A stretch of 64,000 nucleotides of DNA from an uncultured Lachnospiraceae bacterium (GTDB taxonomy: Bacteria; Bacillota; Clostridia; Lachnospirales; Lachnospiraceae), in assembly GCA_944377405.1 (NCBI GenBank), contig CALWES010000009.1, positions 1 through 64,000 of the forward strand. The letters run 5' to 3'. Shown here piece after piece: positions 25,645 to 34,521 of this stretch. Position numbers and translations under genes: made by a program. How positions within the stretch are numbered: position 1 is the stretch's first letter; the number at the start of each line of letters is the position of its first letter. The notes beneath the pieces are model-generated. The model saw only the letters and a program-made list of their open reading frames with translations. It was not told the DNA's origin and ran no database searches.

Positions 25645-27459
25645 TTAGAGCACTCCGTTCAGATCCAGCTCGTCCCAGATGTCCGAAGGCTCGTACTGGA
25701 GCCTCCAGCCTGCGACTCCTGCCAGATTGTTCTCCTTTATGACTTTTACCTTTTCCGCGATGGAGCGTTCCTCCTCCATCCATACCTGGCGAAGGCCTGT
25801 GGCCGTTTCCTTCTCGCCGTAGTACTGGCCCGTCTCCTCGTCCCAGGTAAGCTCGATGCCCTCGCTCTCCACATAGGCCTTGGCATCGATGATGCCCATG
25901 GCGTCGGAGCTTAAGTTGGGGCCGGAGCTCTTCCAGATCCTGGTGAAGAAGGGCACGCCGTTTACCACATATTCCGCCGGTACCTTCTTTAAGGTCTCCT
26001 GGATGCCCAGCTCCGTATAGCCGATGGAGGAAACGGAGCCCGCCTCCTCGGAGCCCGTGGTATGCTCGTCATAGCCCATGATCACCACGTAGTCCGCATA
26101 GTCCGCCTGCTCTCCCAGGTCATAGTGGTCGTTGAAGTGATAGGGCACGTAGTTGTCGATGGACAGGGTCAGGCCCTTGTTCCTGCAGGCCACGGAAAGC
26201 TCCCGGTAGAACTGGACGTAGCTGGGTCCTGCAGAGGTGGGCAGGCTCTCGAAGTCCAGGTTGTAGCCATCGTAGCCGTAGGCCTCTGCGTCCGCCATGA
26301 GCCTGTCGATGAAATTCTGGCGGTTTGCCGCATGGGCAAAGTAGTTCTCGGTGCTGAAGTCCTTAAGGCCCCCGGGCTGATTGAAGTTATCGATCATGAC
26401 CCAGACCTTAAGGCCCTTTTCATGGGCCCTCTGGACATATTCCTCGTCGATGAAGTTCAGGTATTCGCCCTCGGCGTTCTTGATCTGGATACCCGTGGGG
26501 CAGATCACGTTCATGACGCCCTTGGTGTTCTCATAGTAGCTGTCCAGGGTGCTTAAGGCCGCCTCCCTGGAAAATACCATGTGCCAGCCCAGTACCACCT
26601 TCTCCGGCAGGGTCTGGTGCTCGTAAACAGGCTCTGTAAAATCTGTCTCCCAGGTGTATTCCACCGGGTCCTCCAGGTATTTGTTCTGTACAAAGCCGAT
26701 GAAGCCGCTGTCCGTGGAGACTCTTGACCACTTGTCCATGGCCTCCAGCACCGTAAGGCTGTCTCCCTCTGCCAGATCCGTAAGGATCGGAGCCTTTACG
26801 CCGCCCTTGGTCCGAAGCTGGGTGCCCTTTTTGACCTCCGCCCGCTCCACGGGGCCCTGGTCCTTATAGATAAAGACTCGCTTTGCTTCCTCCTCCGGGT
26901 CCGCAAACTGGTTCACCCGCAGGTCCGTGTATTCGCAGATGGCCTCCAGGCTCAGCTCCATGCTGCCGTCCTCGGCTGCCTTGTACACCGGGTTCCCCTT
27001 ACTGTCCTTCATGTCGGCGGTGTAGCGCACCACCTCCCGGGGCAGGGTGTAGATCAGCTGCTCATCGTCCCACTGCCAGTAAAAGCGCTTGTTCAGGTTG
27101 GCATTGACCCATTCGATGGGCAGATATACGGTGCCGTTCTCTGCGGAGGCCAGGGTCTCCCGGTCCAGGGCGTCGTTAAGGTAGATCCGCACTTCGGACC
27201 CCTCCGCCTCGAACCACTCATTCAGATCCTTCCGCTCCGTGGAGGGGGCGTAACGCTTTGCCAGGACGCCTCCCAGCATCCCCCCTGTCAGCACCAGCAT
27301 CAGAAGCACGGCAAACAAAGGAAGCAGGGCGCCTCCCCGTTTTTTCTTCCTGCGGGCGGTGATGCGTTCAAGCTCCTCCTGCGTCGGGTTCTCGATCATA
27401 TAGTCCCGGTTCCTTGCAGCCCTTCTGCTTTCCCTTCCCCTTGGTCTTCTTTCTGCCAT
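25645..27459 (-). CDS. Membrane-anchored GH18 glycoside hydrolase with SH3 domain
   Basis: 604 residues. The start at 27459 follows AAGGAG; an ATG six codons earlier lacks spacing for a site. A basic N-terminal tail of about 45 residues precedes one membrane segment (ALLPLFAVLLMLVLTGG), so the rest is outside the cell. A copper-amine-oxidase-like stalk module (about 85-190) and a bacterial SH3 domain (about 205-265; KGGVKAPILTDLAEGDSL) lead to a GH18 barrel (about 285-600) with the catalytic DGYNLDFE motif intact. Relatives include spore-cortex and wall-active YaaH-like enzymes. Likely a wall or glycan hydrolase; substrate unproven. Confidence 0.92.
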   Translation of the reverse strand: MAERRPRGRESRRAARNRDYMIENPTQEELERITARRKKKRGGALLPLFAVLLMLVLTGGMLGGVLAKRYAPSTERKDLNEWFEAEGSEVRIYLNDALDRETLASAENGTVYLPIEWVNANLNKRFYWQWDDEQLIYTLPREVVRYTADMKDSKGNPVYKAAEDGSMELSLEAICEYTDLRVNQFADPEEEAKRVFIYKDQGPVERAEVKKGTQLRTKGGVKAPILTDLAEGDSLTVLEAMDKWSRVSTDSGFIGFVQNKYLEDPVEYTWETDFTEPVYEHQTLPEKVVLGWHMVFSREAALSTLDSYYENTKGVMNVICPTGIQIKNAEGEYLNFIDEEYVQRAHEKGLKVWVMIDNFNQPGGLKDFSTENYFAHAANRQNFIDRLMADAEAYGYDGYNLDFESLPTSAGPSYVQFYRELSVACRNKGLTLSIDNYVPYHFNDHYDLGEQADYADYVVIMGYDEHTTGSEEAGSVSSIGYTELGIQETLKKVPAEYVVNGVPFFTRIWKSSGPNLSSDAMGIIDAKAYVESEGIELTWDEETGQYYGEKETATGLRQVWMEEERSIAEKVKVIKENNLAGVAGWRLQYEPSDIWDELDLNGVL

Positions 27460-27516
27460 GCGCTTTCTCCTTTTCACTGCACACTCCCGGCTCTGCGCCG
27501 GATACTCCAGTGTTTA

Positions 27517-27546
27517 AGTATAGCATTTCCGACATACAAAAATCAA
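27517..27546 (-). promoter_or_regulatory. Promoter of the GH18-tsaC-nth operon
   Basis: TTGATT, 18 bases, TATACT on the minus strand, with TGC forming an extended -10. It lies 57 bases upstream of the GH18 start. Confidence 0.75.
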
Positions 27547-27657
27547 CCGAACAAGCCTTCTTTACGCATCATTTCACACCTGACGCCCAGTTTTTCCTTT
27601 CCGGTTGATCTTTGTATCCTTATTCATTTTTTTGCCGCCCGGCAGGCTGCGGCCTGC

Positions 27658-27918
27658 TCAGAGCTCTTCCCGGAAGTCCCTGACGTGGACCTTGTCGAAG
27701 CGGATCTCCTTTAAGGGGCCCTCCGGCGCTGCAATGAAATCTGCCATGTAAAAGCCCCCGTCGTCGGAGACCTGGAACAGTCTTCCCCAGTCTCCCTCCG
27801 GTTCTTCCCTTCCATCGATCAGCACCCGGACTCCCTGACTCCGGAAGCTCCGGAGTCCCTCCAGGTACCGTCCCCGCCACAGCTCTCCCATAGTGGGTCC
27901 GCCTTCATCTTCCCTCAT
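27658..27918 (-). CDS. Small protein of unknown function
   Basis: 86 residues. The start at 27918 is supported by GAGGAGG nine bases upstream; an ATG 84 bases earlier lacks one. The sequence is globular, without signal or membrane segment, and contains GRYLEGLRSFRSQGVRVLIDG and a DWGRLFQVSDDGGFYMADF segment that reads like a small beta-rich fold. I do not recognise a family. It is separated from its neighbours by more than 100 bases on both sides. Confidence 0.6.
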   Translation of the reverse strand: MREDEGGPTMGELWRGRYLEGLRSFRSQGVRVLIDGREEPEGDWGRLFQVSDDGGFYMADFIAAPEGPLKEIRFDKVHVRDFREEL

Positions 27919-28531
27919 GCGCAGACCTCCTCTCCGGACCGCCGGAACGAACAGACAAAAAGGATCCCGTGACATACCCTCCTTCCGGCAGCTGCAGTCC
28001 AAAAGCCCCTGCCTGGCCGAAGTCCGATCCCTGTTTCATTCCTCCGCCCGTATCCCGGTTTCCGGTCTCCGGATACCCGGCGGCTCTTCTTCACGGCTTT
28101 CCGCGGCAGCTTTGCCAGTGACTGCGTCCGTTTTTCGGGACGGGTTAAGGATCGCCGAAGGCCAGGCCTTCCGCTGCAGAGCTCCGGACCCTCTTTCTGG
28201 GGCTGTCCGCTGCAGCCCCGGAAGCGGTTTGTGAATACCTTCTTGCAACAGGCAGGAGGACCTGCAGATGGCATTTCATCTTCATTCAAAAGGATGTCCC
28301 TTGCCTTATGTTACGGTCTCGTCTTTCTGGGGTGGAATTTTGCGGTAAATGAATCTCTGGATAATTCAGATGTGATACAGACCCGTGTGCTCCGGCGGAA
28401 GTCTCTTCTTCCGGCCGCCTTTTCATGTCCCTTGGTGGGATTTTATGATATATTTTCCTGATAGTCAAAGTCCTTATATCTATACGGTTTACATAAGTTA
28501 TAAAATAATTATTAAATTTCCATAGGGATAA
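27919..28531. other. Gene-free interval upstream of mecA
   Basis: I see no credible gene here. Open frames exist on both strands but have skewed composition, no ribosome-binding sites and no recognisable domain. The right end becomes AT-rich where the mecA promoter begins. The GC-rich left part could be a decayed gene; nothing identifies it. Confidence 0.5.
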
Positions 28532-28560
28532 TTGAATTATAGGGGCTTTTATAGTATGAT
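28532..28560 (+). promoter_or_regulatory. mecA promoter
   Basis: TTGAAT, 17 bases, TATGAT on the plus strand, 18 bases before the ATG; GAGGAGAG provides the ribosome-binding site. Confidence 0.75.
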
Positions 28561-28577
28561 TACAGCGAGGAGAGAAT

Positions 28578-29339
28578 ATGAAAATAGAAAGAATCAGTGA
28601 AAATTCCATACGCTGCACTCTGACAGGTTTTGATCTGAGCGTGCGCAATCTGAATATCCGGGAGCTGGCCTATGGCTCCGAGAAGGCGCGGAAGCTTTTT
28701 AACGAGATGATGATCAAAGCCAGCAATGAAGTGGGCTTTGACGCGGAGAACACCCCCATCATGATCGAAGCGATCCCCTTAAACGGCGACTCCATCCAGC
28801 TGGTCATCACCAAGGTGGAGGACCCGGAGGAGCTGGATACCAGATTCTCCAAGTTTTCTCCCATGCCAAAGGGGAGCTCGGAGGATTGGGTGAAGCGTCT
28901 GACCTCGGAATTTCTGGAGGGTGCCACCAACGGGCTTCTGCGGCAGCTGCAGCAGCTTGGGGCCGGCGGGGCCTCCAATGCCCTTCCGAAGCAGGGAGAG
29001 GCAGCCTCCGACAGCAGCCAGAAGCAGCAGGCTCCCGCAGTTCCTGAGGAGCTTCCCTACCGGGTATTTGCCTTCGACAATCTGGATCGGATCATCGACG
29101 CAGCCAGGGCATCCGCCGACTATGCGGGATGCAGCACCCTTTATAAGAAGCCTGACGGAGAGTTCATCCTGGTGGTGGAGTCCAACGAGACCACCGAGGA
29201 CAATTTTGCGAAGCTTTGCAATATCATTGCAGAGTACGGCAGAAAGGTGAAGGCAGCCCCTGCGGCCGCAGCCTACTACGATGAGCACTACGAGAAGTTC
29301 ATCCCCAACTGCGCCCTGCAGAAGCTGAGCCGCATCTAA
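28578..29339 (+). CDS. mecA: Adaptor protein MecA
   Basis: 253 residues. The N-terminal substrate-binding domain (about 1-85) begins MKIERISENSIRCTL and contains DLSVRNLNIRELAYGSEKAR. A variable Ala/Gln/Ser linker (about 125-155) joins a C-terminal ClpC-binding domain (YRVFAFDNLDRIIDAAR, then LCNIIAEYG). MecA hands substrates to the ClpCP protease and controls competence and stress regulators in Bacillota. It is a single-gene unit with its own promoter and terminator. Confidence 0.95.
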   Translation: MKIERISENSIRCTLTGFDLSVRNLNIRELAYGSEKARKLFNEMMIKASNEVGFDAENTPIMIEAIPLNGDSIQLVITKVEDPEELDTRFSKFSPMPKGSSEDWVKRLTSEFLEGATNGLLRQLQQLGAGGASNALPKQGEAASDSSQKQQAPAVPEELPYRVFAFDNLDRIIDAARASADYAGCSTLYKKPDGEFILVVESNETTEDNFAKLCNIIAEYGRKVKAAPAAAAYYDEHYEKFIPNCALQKLSRI

Positions 29340-29365
29340 AACTTCATACCAATCAACTAAATTCC

Positions 29366-29402
29366 AAAAGGGAAGAGCTTATCCATGGCTCTTCCCTTTT
29401 TA
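29366..29402 (+). terminator. mecA terminator
   Basis: AAAAGGGAAGAGC and GCTCTTCCCTTTT form a perfect stem with a nine-base loop and a T run. Confidence 0.92.
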
Positions 29403-29516
29403 ACCGTGTCCTTTTCTTTGTTCCTTTGGATTTTGTCCTTATCCCTGCAGAAGCCAGTATTCACATTCTCGGTTTCAAAACTTTCATTTTTTTCATTTTT
29501 CGAAACCGGTCTGGGC

Positions 29517-29552
29517 AAAAAGAAGGCCCTCCGGTACTTCCGGAAGGCCTGT
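29517..29552 (-). terminator. Terminator of the gdpP-rplI-dnaB-DUF1858 operon
   Basis: On the minus strand AGGCCTTCCGG and CCGGAGGGCCT pair and are followed by TCTTTTT. It lies just past the stop of the DUF1858 gene, and could also work in the plus direction. Confidence 0.88.
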
Positions 29553-29570
29553 TCTTTTTATCCGATCTGC

Positions 29571-29777
29571 TTACTCAATGGTAGCCAGGATCTCGTTGAT
29601 GTTATCCACCAGTGTGTCACAGTCGATGCCGTGCACCATGCATGCCTCTTCCAGAGACTCCATCTGAGAAGCCGGTCAGCCAAGGCAATGCATTCCTGAA
29701 CGCATCAGGATAGGCGCTATGCAGTCATCAACCTGGAGAAGCTCACCGATGAACATATCTTTATTGATCTCCTTCAT
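29571..29777 (-). CDS. DUF1858-type redox protein with in-frame UGA, probable selenoprotein
   Basis: A 68-codon gene that stays open only if the TGA at 29678-29676 (codon 34) is read through. Residues before it are MKEINKDMFIGELLQ and then GMHCLG; after it PASQMESLEEACMVHG and so on to TAA. In DUF1858/prismane-associated redox proteins the motif is HCLGCP, so the UGA replaces exactly the second Cys of CxxC, giving CxxU. AGGAGGT precedes the ATG, the protein is full-length for the family, and a hairpin resembling a bacterial SECIS follows at 29671-29648. It follows dnaB by three bases and a terminator follows it. The alternative is a nonsense mutation in a pseudogene. Confidence 0.72.
29648..29671 (-). 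promoter_or_regulatory. Candidate bacterial SECIS hairpin
   Basis: On the mRNA, CUUC, one bulged U, CAGA, a seven-base loop UGGAGUC, then UCUG and GAAG: eight base pairs with a bulged U on the 5' side and a G at loop position two. E. coli fdhF has the same plan (bulged U, short upper stem, loop with G and U). The loop begins 13 bases after the UGA, somewhat closer than in fdhF, which is a point against it. Confidence 0.55.
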
Positions 29778-29780
29778 GGT

Positions 29781-31130
29781 TTAATTACCTCCTGCAAAAT
29801 TTTTCTCTTTATTTACAAACCTGGTAGTCGCAGACTGCCAGTAAAGGGAAACAGTTCCAATGGGGCCGTTACGCTGTTTTGCGATAATGACCTCCGCTTC
29901 ACCCGGCTTTTCCGTATCCGGGTTGTAGTATTCGTCCCTGTAAAGGAACATGACGATATCCGCGTCCTGCTCGATGGCTCCGGACTCACGGAGGTCCGAA
30001 AGCATGGGACGCTTGTCGGTTCTGGTCTCACAGGCACGGGACAGCTGGGACAGAGCCACCACCGGGCAATCCAGATCCCTGGCCAGACCCTTTAAGGCTC
30101 TTGAGATCTCGGAGATCTCCTGCTGCCGGTTGTCGTTCTTCCGGGAGCCGCCGCTCATGAGCTGCAAATAGTCTATGATCACCAGATCCAGGCCCCGCTC
30201 CAGCTTCATCTTCCGGCATTTGCTCCGGAGCTCCGCAGCGGTGATACCCGGGGTATCGTCGATAATGATATTGGAATCCCCGACTCTGCCCACGGTGTCG
30301 ATGAGCCTGGGCCAGTCGTTGTCCGACAGCTCGCCGGTACGGAGTACCTGGGCGTCGATGCCGGAGTCCATGGAGAACAGTCGGTTCACCAGCTGCTCCT
30401 TGCTCATCTCCAGGGAAAAGATCATACAGGGCCGGTTCTTTTTCAGGGCCACGTATTCCACGATGTTCAGCACGAAGGCCGTCTTTCCCATGGAAGGCCT
30501 TGCGGCGATCAGGATCAGATCCGAGGGCTGGAAGCCCGTGGTCATGTAGTCCAGATCCGTAAAGCCCGTGGGAACACCTGTGACATGGCCCTTGTTTTTG
30601 GAGGCCTCCTGGATCTTTTGGAGCACCGTAAGGGCCACTTCCTCGATGGGGACGAAGTCATGGGTCCCCTTCTTCTTCAGGATGTCGAAGATGGTTTTTT
30701 CCGTCTCCTCCAGGATCTCCTCCGTCTCCTCGGACTGGTCGTAGCACTTCTGGATAATCCCCTCGCTGCTCTTTATGAGCCTCCGGAGCACCGCCTTGTC
30801 CCGGACGATCTCCGCGTAGGATTTGACGTTGGCGGAGGTGGGCACCGTATTGAGGATGTCCCGGATGAAGTCCAGGCTCTGGATCTCCGGCGGGGCGTTG
30901 TCCTTCACCAGCTTGTCCTGGAGGGTCACCAGATCCACCGGTTTATCCTGGCCGAAAAGGGATACGATGGCATCAAACACCATCCCGTACTGCTTCTGGT
31001 AGAAGTCCTCAGCCGTCAGGATCTCCGCCGCGATGCCGATGGCGTCCTTGTCCATCAGCATGGAGCCGATGACGGACTGCTCCGCCTCGACGCTGTGGGG
31101 AGATATTCTTTTCAGCAAAGTTTCTTCCAT
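29781..31130 (-). CDS. dnaB: Replicative DNA helicase DnaB
   Basis: 449 residues. An N-terminal DnaB domain (about 8-110; SVEAEQSVIGSMLMDKDA) precedes the RecA-like helicase domain (about 175-445) with Walker A AARPSMGKTAF, Walker B DLVIIDYLQLM and the SQLSRACETR segment. It unwinds DNA at the replication fork as a hexamer. The rplI gene lies three bases upstream and the DUF1858 gene three bases downstream. Confidence 0.97.
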   Translation of the reverse strand: MEETLLKRISPHSVEAEQSVIGSMLMDKDAIGIAAEILTAEDFYQKQYGMVFDAIVSLFGQDKPVDLVTLQDKLVKDNAPPEIQSLDFIRDILNTVPTSANVKSYAEIVRDKAVLRRLIKSSEGIIQKCYDQSEETEEILEETEKTIFDILKKKGTHDFVPIEEVALTVLQKIQEASKNKGHVTGVPTGFTDLDYMTTGFQPSDLILIAARPSMGKTAFVLNIVEYVALKKNRPCMIFSLEMSKEQLVNRLFSMDSGIDAQVLRTGELSDNDWPRLIDTVGRVGDSNIIIDDTPGITAAELRSKCRKMKLERGLDLVIIDYLQLMSGGSRKNDNRQQEISEISRALKGLARDLDCPVVALSQLSRACETRTDKRPMLSDLRESGAIEQDADIVMFLYRDEYYNPDTEKPGEAEVIIAKQRNGPIGTVSLYWQSATTRFVNKEKNFAGGN

Positions 31131-31133
31131 TGC

Positions 31134-31580
31134 TTATGCTTCCTCGACCTTAACCGTGATATCCGTGTGGATATCCTTATAGAGCTTTACGTTTACGGTA
31201 TGGGTCCCCACCGTCTTGATGGGCTCCTCGATACTGATCTTTTTCTTGTCCACTTCCAGTCCCAGCTCATCCATGATGGCCTGGGCGATCTCCTTGCCCG
31301 TTACGGAGCCGAAGGTCTTTCCGTCCTTTCCGGTCTTGATCCGCAGAACGATGGTCTTTCCGGAAAGCTTTTCCTTCATGCTTCTGGCGCTTTCCTGCTT
31401 CATGTTCTCGATCTTCTCCGCGTTGGCGTTCTGGAGCTTCAGATTGTTGAGGTTCACCGGGTTGGCTTCCACCCCAAGCTTCTTCGGAATGATATAGTTT
31501 CTGCCGTAGCTGTCATTGACCTTTACTACGGTTCCTTTTTTTCCAAGGGATTTTACATCCTGCAATAAAATGATCTGCAT
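31134..31580 (-). CDS. rplI: 50S ribosomal protein L9
   Basis: 148 residues. The N-terminal domain begins MQIILLQDVKSLGKKG with YGRNYIIPKKLG, followed by the long connecting helix and the C-terminal domain (DGKTFGSVTGKEIAQ). L9 binds 23S rRNA near the L1 stalk. It immediately follows gdpP with no gap, the usual gdpP-rplI-dnaB order of Bacillota. Confidence 0.97.
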   Translation of the reverse strand: MQIILLQDVKSLGKKGTVVKVNDSYGRNYIIPKKLGVEANPVNLNNLKLQNANAEKIENMKQESARSMKEKLSGKTIVLRIKTGKDGKTFGSVTGKEIAQAIMDELGLEVDKKKISIEEPIKTVGTHTVNVKLYKDIHTDITVKVEEA

Positions 31581-33626
31581 TTATGATACCTCGCCTTCTT
31601 CAAGCATTTCGTCGATGGCTTCCTTGACCTGGTCCCGGGCCTCCTCCACCGACACGTCCTTAAGCTGCGCGCCTGCCACTGCCTTGTGGCCGCCGCCGCC
31701 CAGCTTTTCCATCATGACCTGTACATTTACCTCGTCGATGCTCCGGGCGGAGATGTAGATCTTGTCCCCCACGGGAGTCATCACCACGGAAGCCTTGATA
31801 CCCCTGATCTCCAGGAGGCTGTTGGCTGCCTGGGCCCCCACCACCGTGGGAGATTCCGTACCTTCCGCATTGCAGACGGAGATGGCAAAGGACTCCCGGT
31901 AGATCTCCGCTCTGTCCACTGCCTCCGCCTTGGCCTTGTAGTCCTTGAGATTTTCCCGGAACATCTTCCGGATCCGCACCACGTCCGCTCCGCTCCTGCG
32001 GAGGAAAGCGGCTGCCTCGAAGGTCCGGACACCGGTCTGATTGGTGAAGTTCTGGGTGTCCACCACGATGCCCGCATACATGGCGTCTGCCTCCTGGGGC
32101 GTCAGCCGGATACCCTCGTCCCCGATGTACTGGACGATCTCCGCCACCAGCTCGGAAGCGGAGGAGGCATAGGGCTCCACATAGGAGAGCACTGCGTTTT
32201 CAATGGTCTCGGAGCTCTTCCTGTGGTGGTCCAGCACCACGATGGTCCTGCAGGCGGAAAGGAGTCTGGGCTCCTCGGTGTAGCTGGGCCGGTTGACGTC
32301 CGTCACCACCACGATGGTGTTGTCGTCCACCAGATCCAGGGCCTTGTCTCCGTTTATGAACATATCCTTGGGATAATCATCCGCCTCCATAAAGCGCCTG
32401 CGCATGGGCTTTACGGAATTGTCCGAGTCTCCCAGGACGATATAAGCCTTCTTGTTGTAAGCCGTTGCGATCTTCCAGAAGCCGATGGCGGAGCCTAAGC
32501 TGTCCACGTCCCCCATCTTGTGTCCCATGACGATGAGCTTGTCCTTGGATTCCAGAAGCTCCTTGAAGGCCTGGGCCTTCACACGGGCCTTTACCCGGGT
32601 GTTCTTCTCCACGGCCTGGGCCTTGCCTCCGAAGTACTGGATGCTCTGGCCTGCCTTCAGCACCACCTGATCGCCGCCCCGGCCCAGAGCCAGGTCCAGG
32701 CCGGCTCTTGCCGCCTCGTAGCTGGCCTGATAGGTCTTCGCCTCCATGCCCACGCCGATGCTGAGGGTCAGAGGCAGGTTGTTTCCGATATTGACGGTCT
32801 TTACGTCCTCCAGGATGGAGAAGCGGTCCTCCATCATCTTATGAATGTACCGGTCCATCACCAGGAAAATGTATTTGTCCTTTTCCAGCTTCTTTACGAC
32901 GCCCTCCATGGAGGAAACGTAGTTGCTGATCTTTCTGTCCACAAGGGCTGTGAGCAGGGACCTGCGGACCTCCTCCACCCCTTCCATGGCCTCATCGTAA
33001 TTGTCCAGGCTGATGAGTCCCAGGCAGAGACGGGATTCCTGGTAGACCCGCTTATAGCGTACCAGCTCCGTTTCATCGGTGAAGTAGCAGACTACCACCT
33101 GCTTTCCCGCTTCCGAAAAGAATCCGGGCTCCTCCTCGTTCTCCGCAAGCTTCGTCCACATAAGCTCGATGCTGTAACGCTTCCTGCCCAGGGAGGAATG
33201 GACGATGGCGTCCTCATTGTCGGAGCTTAGGATCTCCTTTGTGATATCCGGAAAGGCCGCCTGGATGTTGCTGATGTTGATCTGCTCCTCCCGGAGGATC
33301 TCCTTGAAGGCGCTGTTGGACCACAGGATCCCTCCTGCGGTGTCACAGATGACGGAGGGCATGTTCATGTCCCGCATGAGCCGCTGCTGAACGCTCTCAA
33401 AGCCGGAGGCAAAATTCACGAGACTCGCAAAAAGCCCCCTTCTGGTGTAAAAATACAGCCAGACGGCTATCAGCACGTAGATCACGGTAAAGACCGCCAT
33501 CACACCCGCCGCTTTTTTGGATACGGGAATCAGGATCAGATTCGCCAGTATCACCATGCATGATAAAATGAGGGGCCATCTGAGATAAGCTGCCACGGAC
33601 AGCCCTTCCTTACGTCTACTCTTCAT
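31581..33626 (-). CDS. gdpP: c-di-AMP phosphodiesterase of the GdpP/DHH family
   Basis: 681 residues. Two N-terminal membrane helices (about 18-55) are followed by a degenerate PAS domain, a degenerate GGDEF domain (about 165-300), a DHH domain (about 335-500; VMGHKMGDVDSLGSA, VLDHHRKS) and DHHA1 (about 560-670; GGGGHKAVAGAQ). GdpP hydrolyses c-di-AMP to pApA and so controls potassium, osmotic and wall homeostasis. The start at 33626 is chosen because a frame beginning seven codons earlier would lie inside the -10 box. No Shine-Dalgarno site precedes the ATG; the transcript may be nearly leaderless. Confidence 0.93.
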   Translation of the reverse strand: MKSRRKEGLSVAAYLRWPLILSCMVILANLILIPVSKKAAGVMAVFTVIYVLIAVWLYFYTRRGLFASLVNFASGFESVQQRLMRDMNMPSVICDTAGGILWSNSAFKEILREEQINISNIQAAFPDITKEILSSDNEDAIVHSSLGRKRYSIELMWTKLAENEEEPGFFSEAGKQVVVCYFTDETELVRYKRVYQESRLCLGLISLDNYDEAMEGVEEVRRSLLTALVDRKISNYVSSMEGVVKKLEKDKYIFLVMDRYIHKMMEDRFSILEDVKTVNIGNNLPLTLSIGVGMEAKTYQASYEAARAGLDLALGRGGDQVVLKAGQSIQYFGGKAQAVEKNTRVKARVKAQAFKELLESKDKLIVMGHKMGDVDSLGSAIGFWKIATAYNKKAYIVLGDSDNSVKPMRRRFMEADDYPKDMFINGDKALDLVDDNTIVVVTDVNRPSYTEEPRLLSACRTIVVLDHHRKSSETIENAVLSYVEPYASSASELVAEIVQYIGDEGIRLTPQEADAMYAGIVVDTQNFTNQTGVRTFEAAAFLRRSGADVVRIRKMFRENLKDYKAKAEAVDRAEIYRESFAISVCNAEGTESPTVVGAQAANSLLEIRGIKASVVMTPVGDKIYISARSIDEVNVQVMMEKLGGGGHKAVAGAQLKDVSVEEARDQVKEAIDEMLEEGEVS

Positions 33627-33635
33627 AATGCCCAC

Positions 33636-33645
33636 AGTATACCAC
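33636..33645 (-). promoter_or_regulatory. Extended -10 promoter of gdpP
   Basis: TGG followed by TATACT on the minus strand, nine bases before the chosen ATG. No good -35 hexamer is present at 16-18 bases. Confidence 0.55.
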
Positions 33646-33713
33646 AATTCCCTTATATTTGTACATTCTAATTTAGCGAATGGCCCGGCGCCCTGCCCAT
33701 CCTTTCCGGAATG

Positions 33714-33722
33714 TGCTATACT
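33714..33722 (+). promoter_or_regulatory. Extended -10 promoter of the sirtuin gene
   Basis: TGC followed by TATACT on the plus strand, 35 bases before the ATG. It is divergent from the gdpP promoter and also lacks a clear -35. Confidence 0.6.
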
Positions 33723-33757
33723 TGGGAAAAGCGGATCAGGAAGGAGGTCTTTTCTTT

Positions 33758-34501
33758 ATGGAAGCTTCACAGGAAAAAATCAGTCAGCTCAGGCAGTGGA
33801 TCAGGGAGAGCCGGAACATTGTCTTTTTTGGCGGCGCCGGGGTCTCCACGGAAAGCGGCATCCCGGATTTCCGTTCCGAGGACGGGCTTTACGGGAGCCG
33901 GTACCGCTATCCCCCGGAGATGATCATAAGCCACAGCTTTTTCGTAAAAAACCCGGAGGAGTTCTTCCGGTTCTATAAGGACCGGATGCTCTTTCCCGAT
34001 GCTGAGCCCAACGCCGCCCACAGGGCCCTGGCTGCCCTGGAGGAAGAGGGACGGCTCCGGGCCGTCATCACCCAGAACATCGACGGCCTCCATCAGAAGG
34101 CCGGAAGCCGGAAGGTCCTGGAGCTCCACGGCTCCGTCCACCGCAACTACTGCACCGGCTGCGGAAAGTTCTTCCCTCTGGACTATGTCCTTCATTCGGA
34201 GGGGATCCCCCGCTGCGATGTCTGCGGCAGCATCGTAAAGCCGGACGTGGTCCTCTATGAGGAGAGCCTGGATAACCGGATCATGGGGGAGGCCCTTCAG
34301 TATATCGCAGAGGCGGATGTCCTCATCGTGGGAGGCACCTCCCTGGTGGTCTATCCCGCTGCCGGCCTCATCGATTATTACCGGGGCCACAAGCTGGTCC
34401 TCATCAACCGGGACGAGACCGGAAAGGACTCCATGGCGGATCTCTGCATCCACGAAAAGATCGGGCAGGTATTTTCCCAGGTCATGGATTGGCCGGCATA
34501 A
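33758..34501 (+). CDS. NAD-dependent protein deacylase (sirtuin)
   Basis: 247 residues. The start at 33758 follows AAGGAGGT; an earlier in-frame ATG lies upstream of the promoter. The NAD site is seen in GAGVSTESGIPDFRSEDG, TQNIDGLHQKAG and the catalytic His in LELHGSVHRNYC. Four zinc Cys are present as CTGC and later CDVC. It removes acyl groups from lysines using NAD. It stands alone between divergent gdpP and a strong terminator. Confidence 0.96.
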   Translation: MEASQEKISQLRQWIRESRNIVFFGGAGVSTESGIPDFRSEDGLYGSRYRYPPEMIISHSFFVKNPEEFFRFYKDRMLFPDAEPNAAHRALAALEEEGRLRAVITQNIDGLHQKAGSRKVLELHGSVHRNYCTGCGKFFPLDYVLHSEGIPRCDVCGSIVKPDVVLYEESLDNRIMGEALQYIAEADVLIVGGTSLVVYPAAGLIDYYRGHKLVLINRDETGKDSMADLCIHEKIGQVFSQVMDWPA

Positions 34502-34521
34502 GGGAACCGGACCGGCCCACC

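Noticed and set aside
28231..28461. Short plus-strand frame before mecA
   Set aside because: No ribosome-binding site, no domain, and it ends where the promoter of mecA begins.
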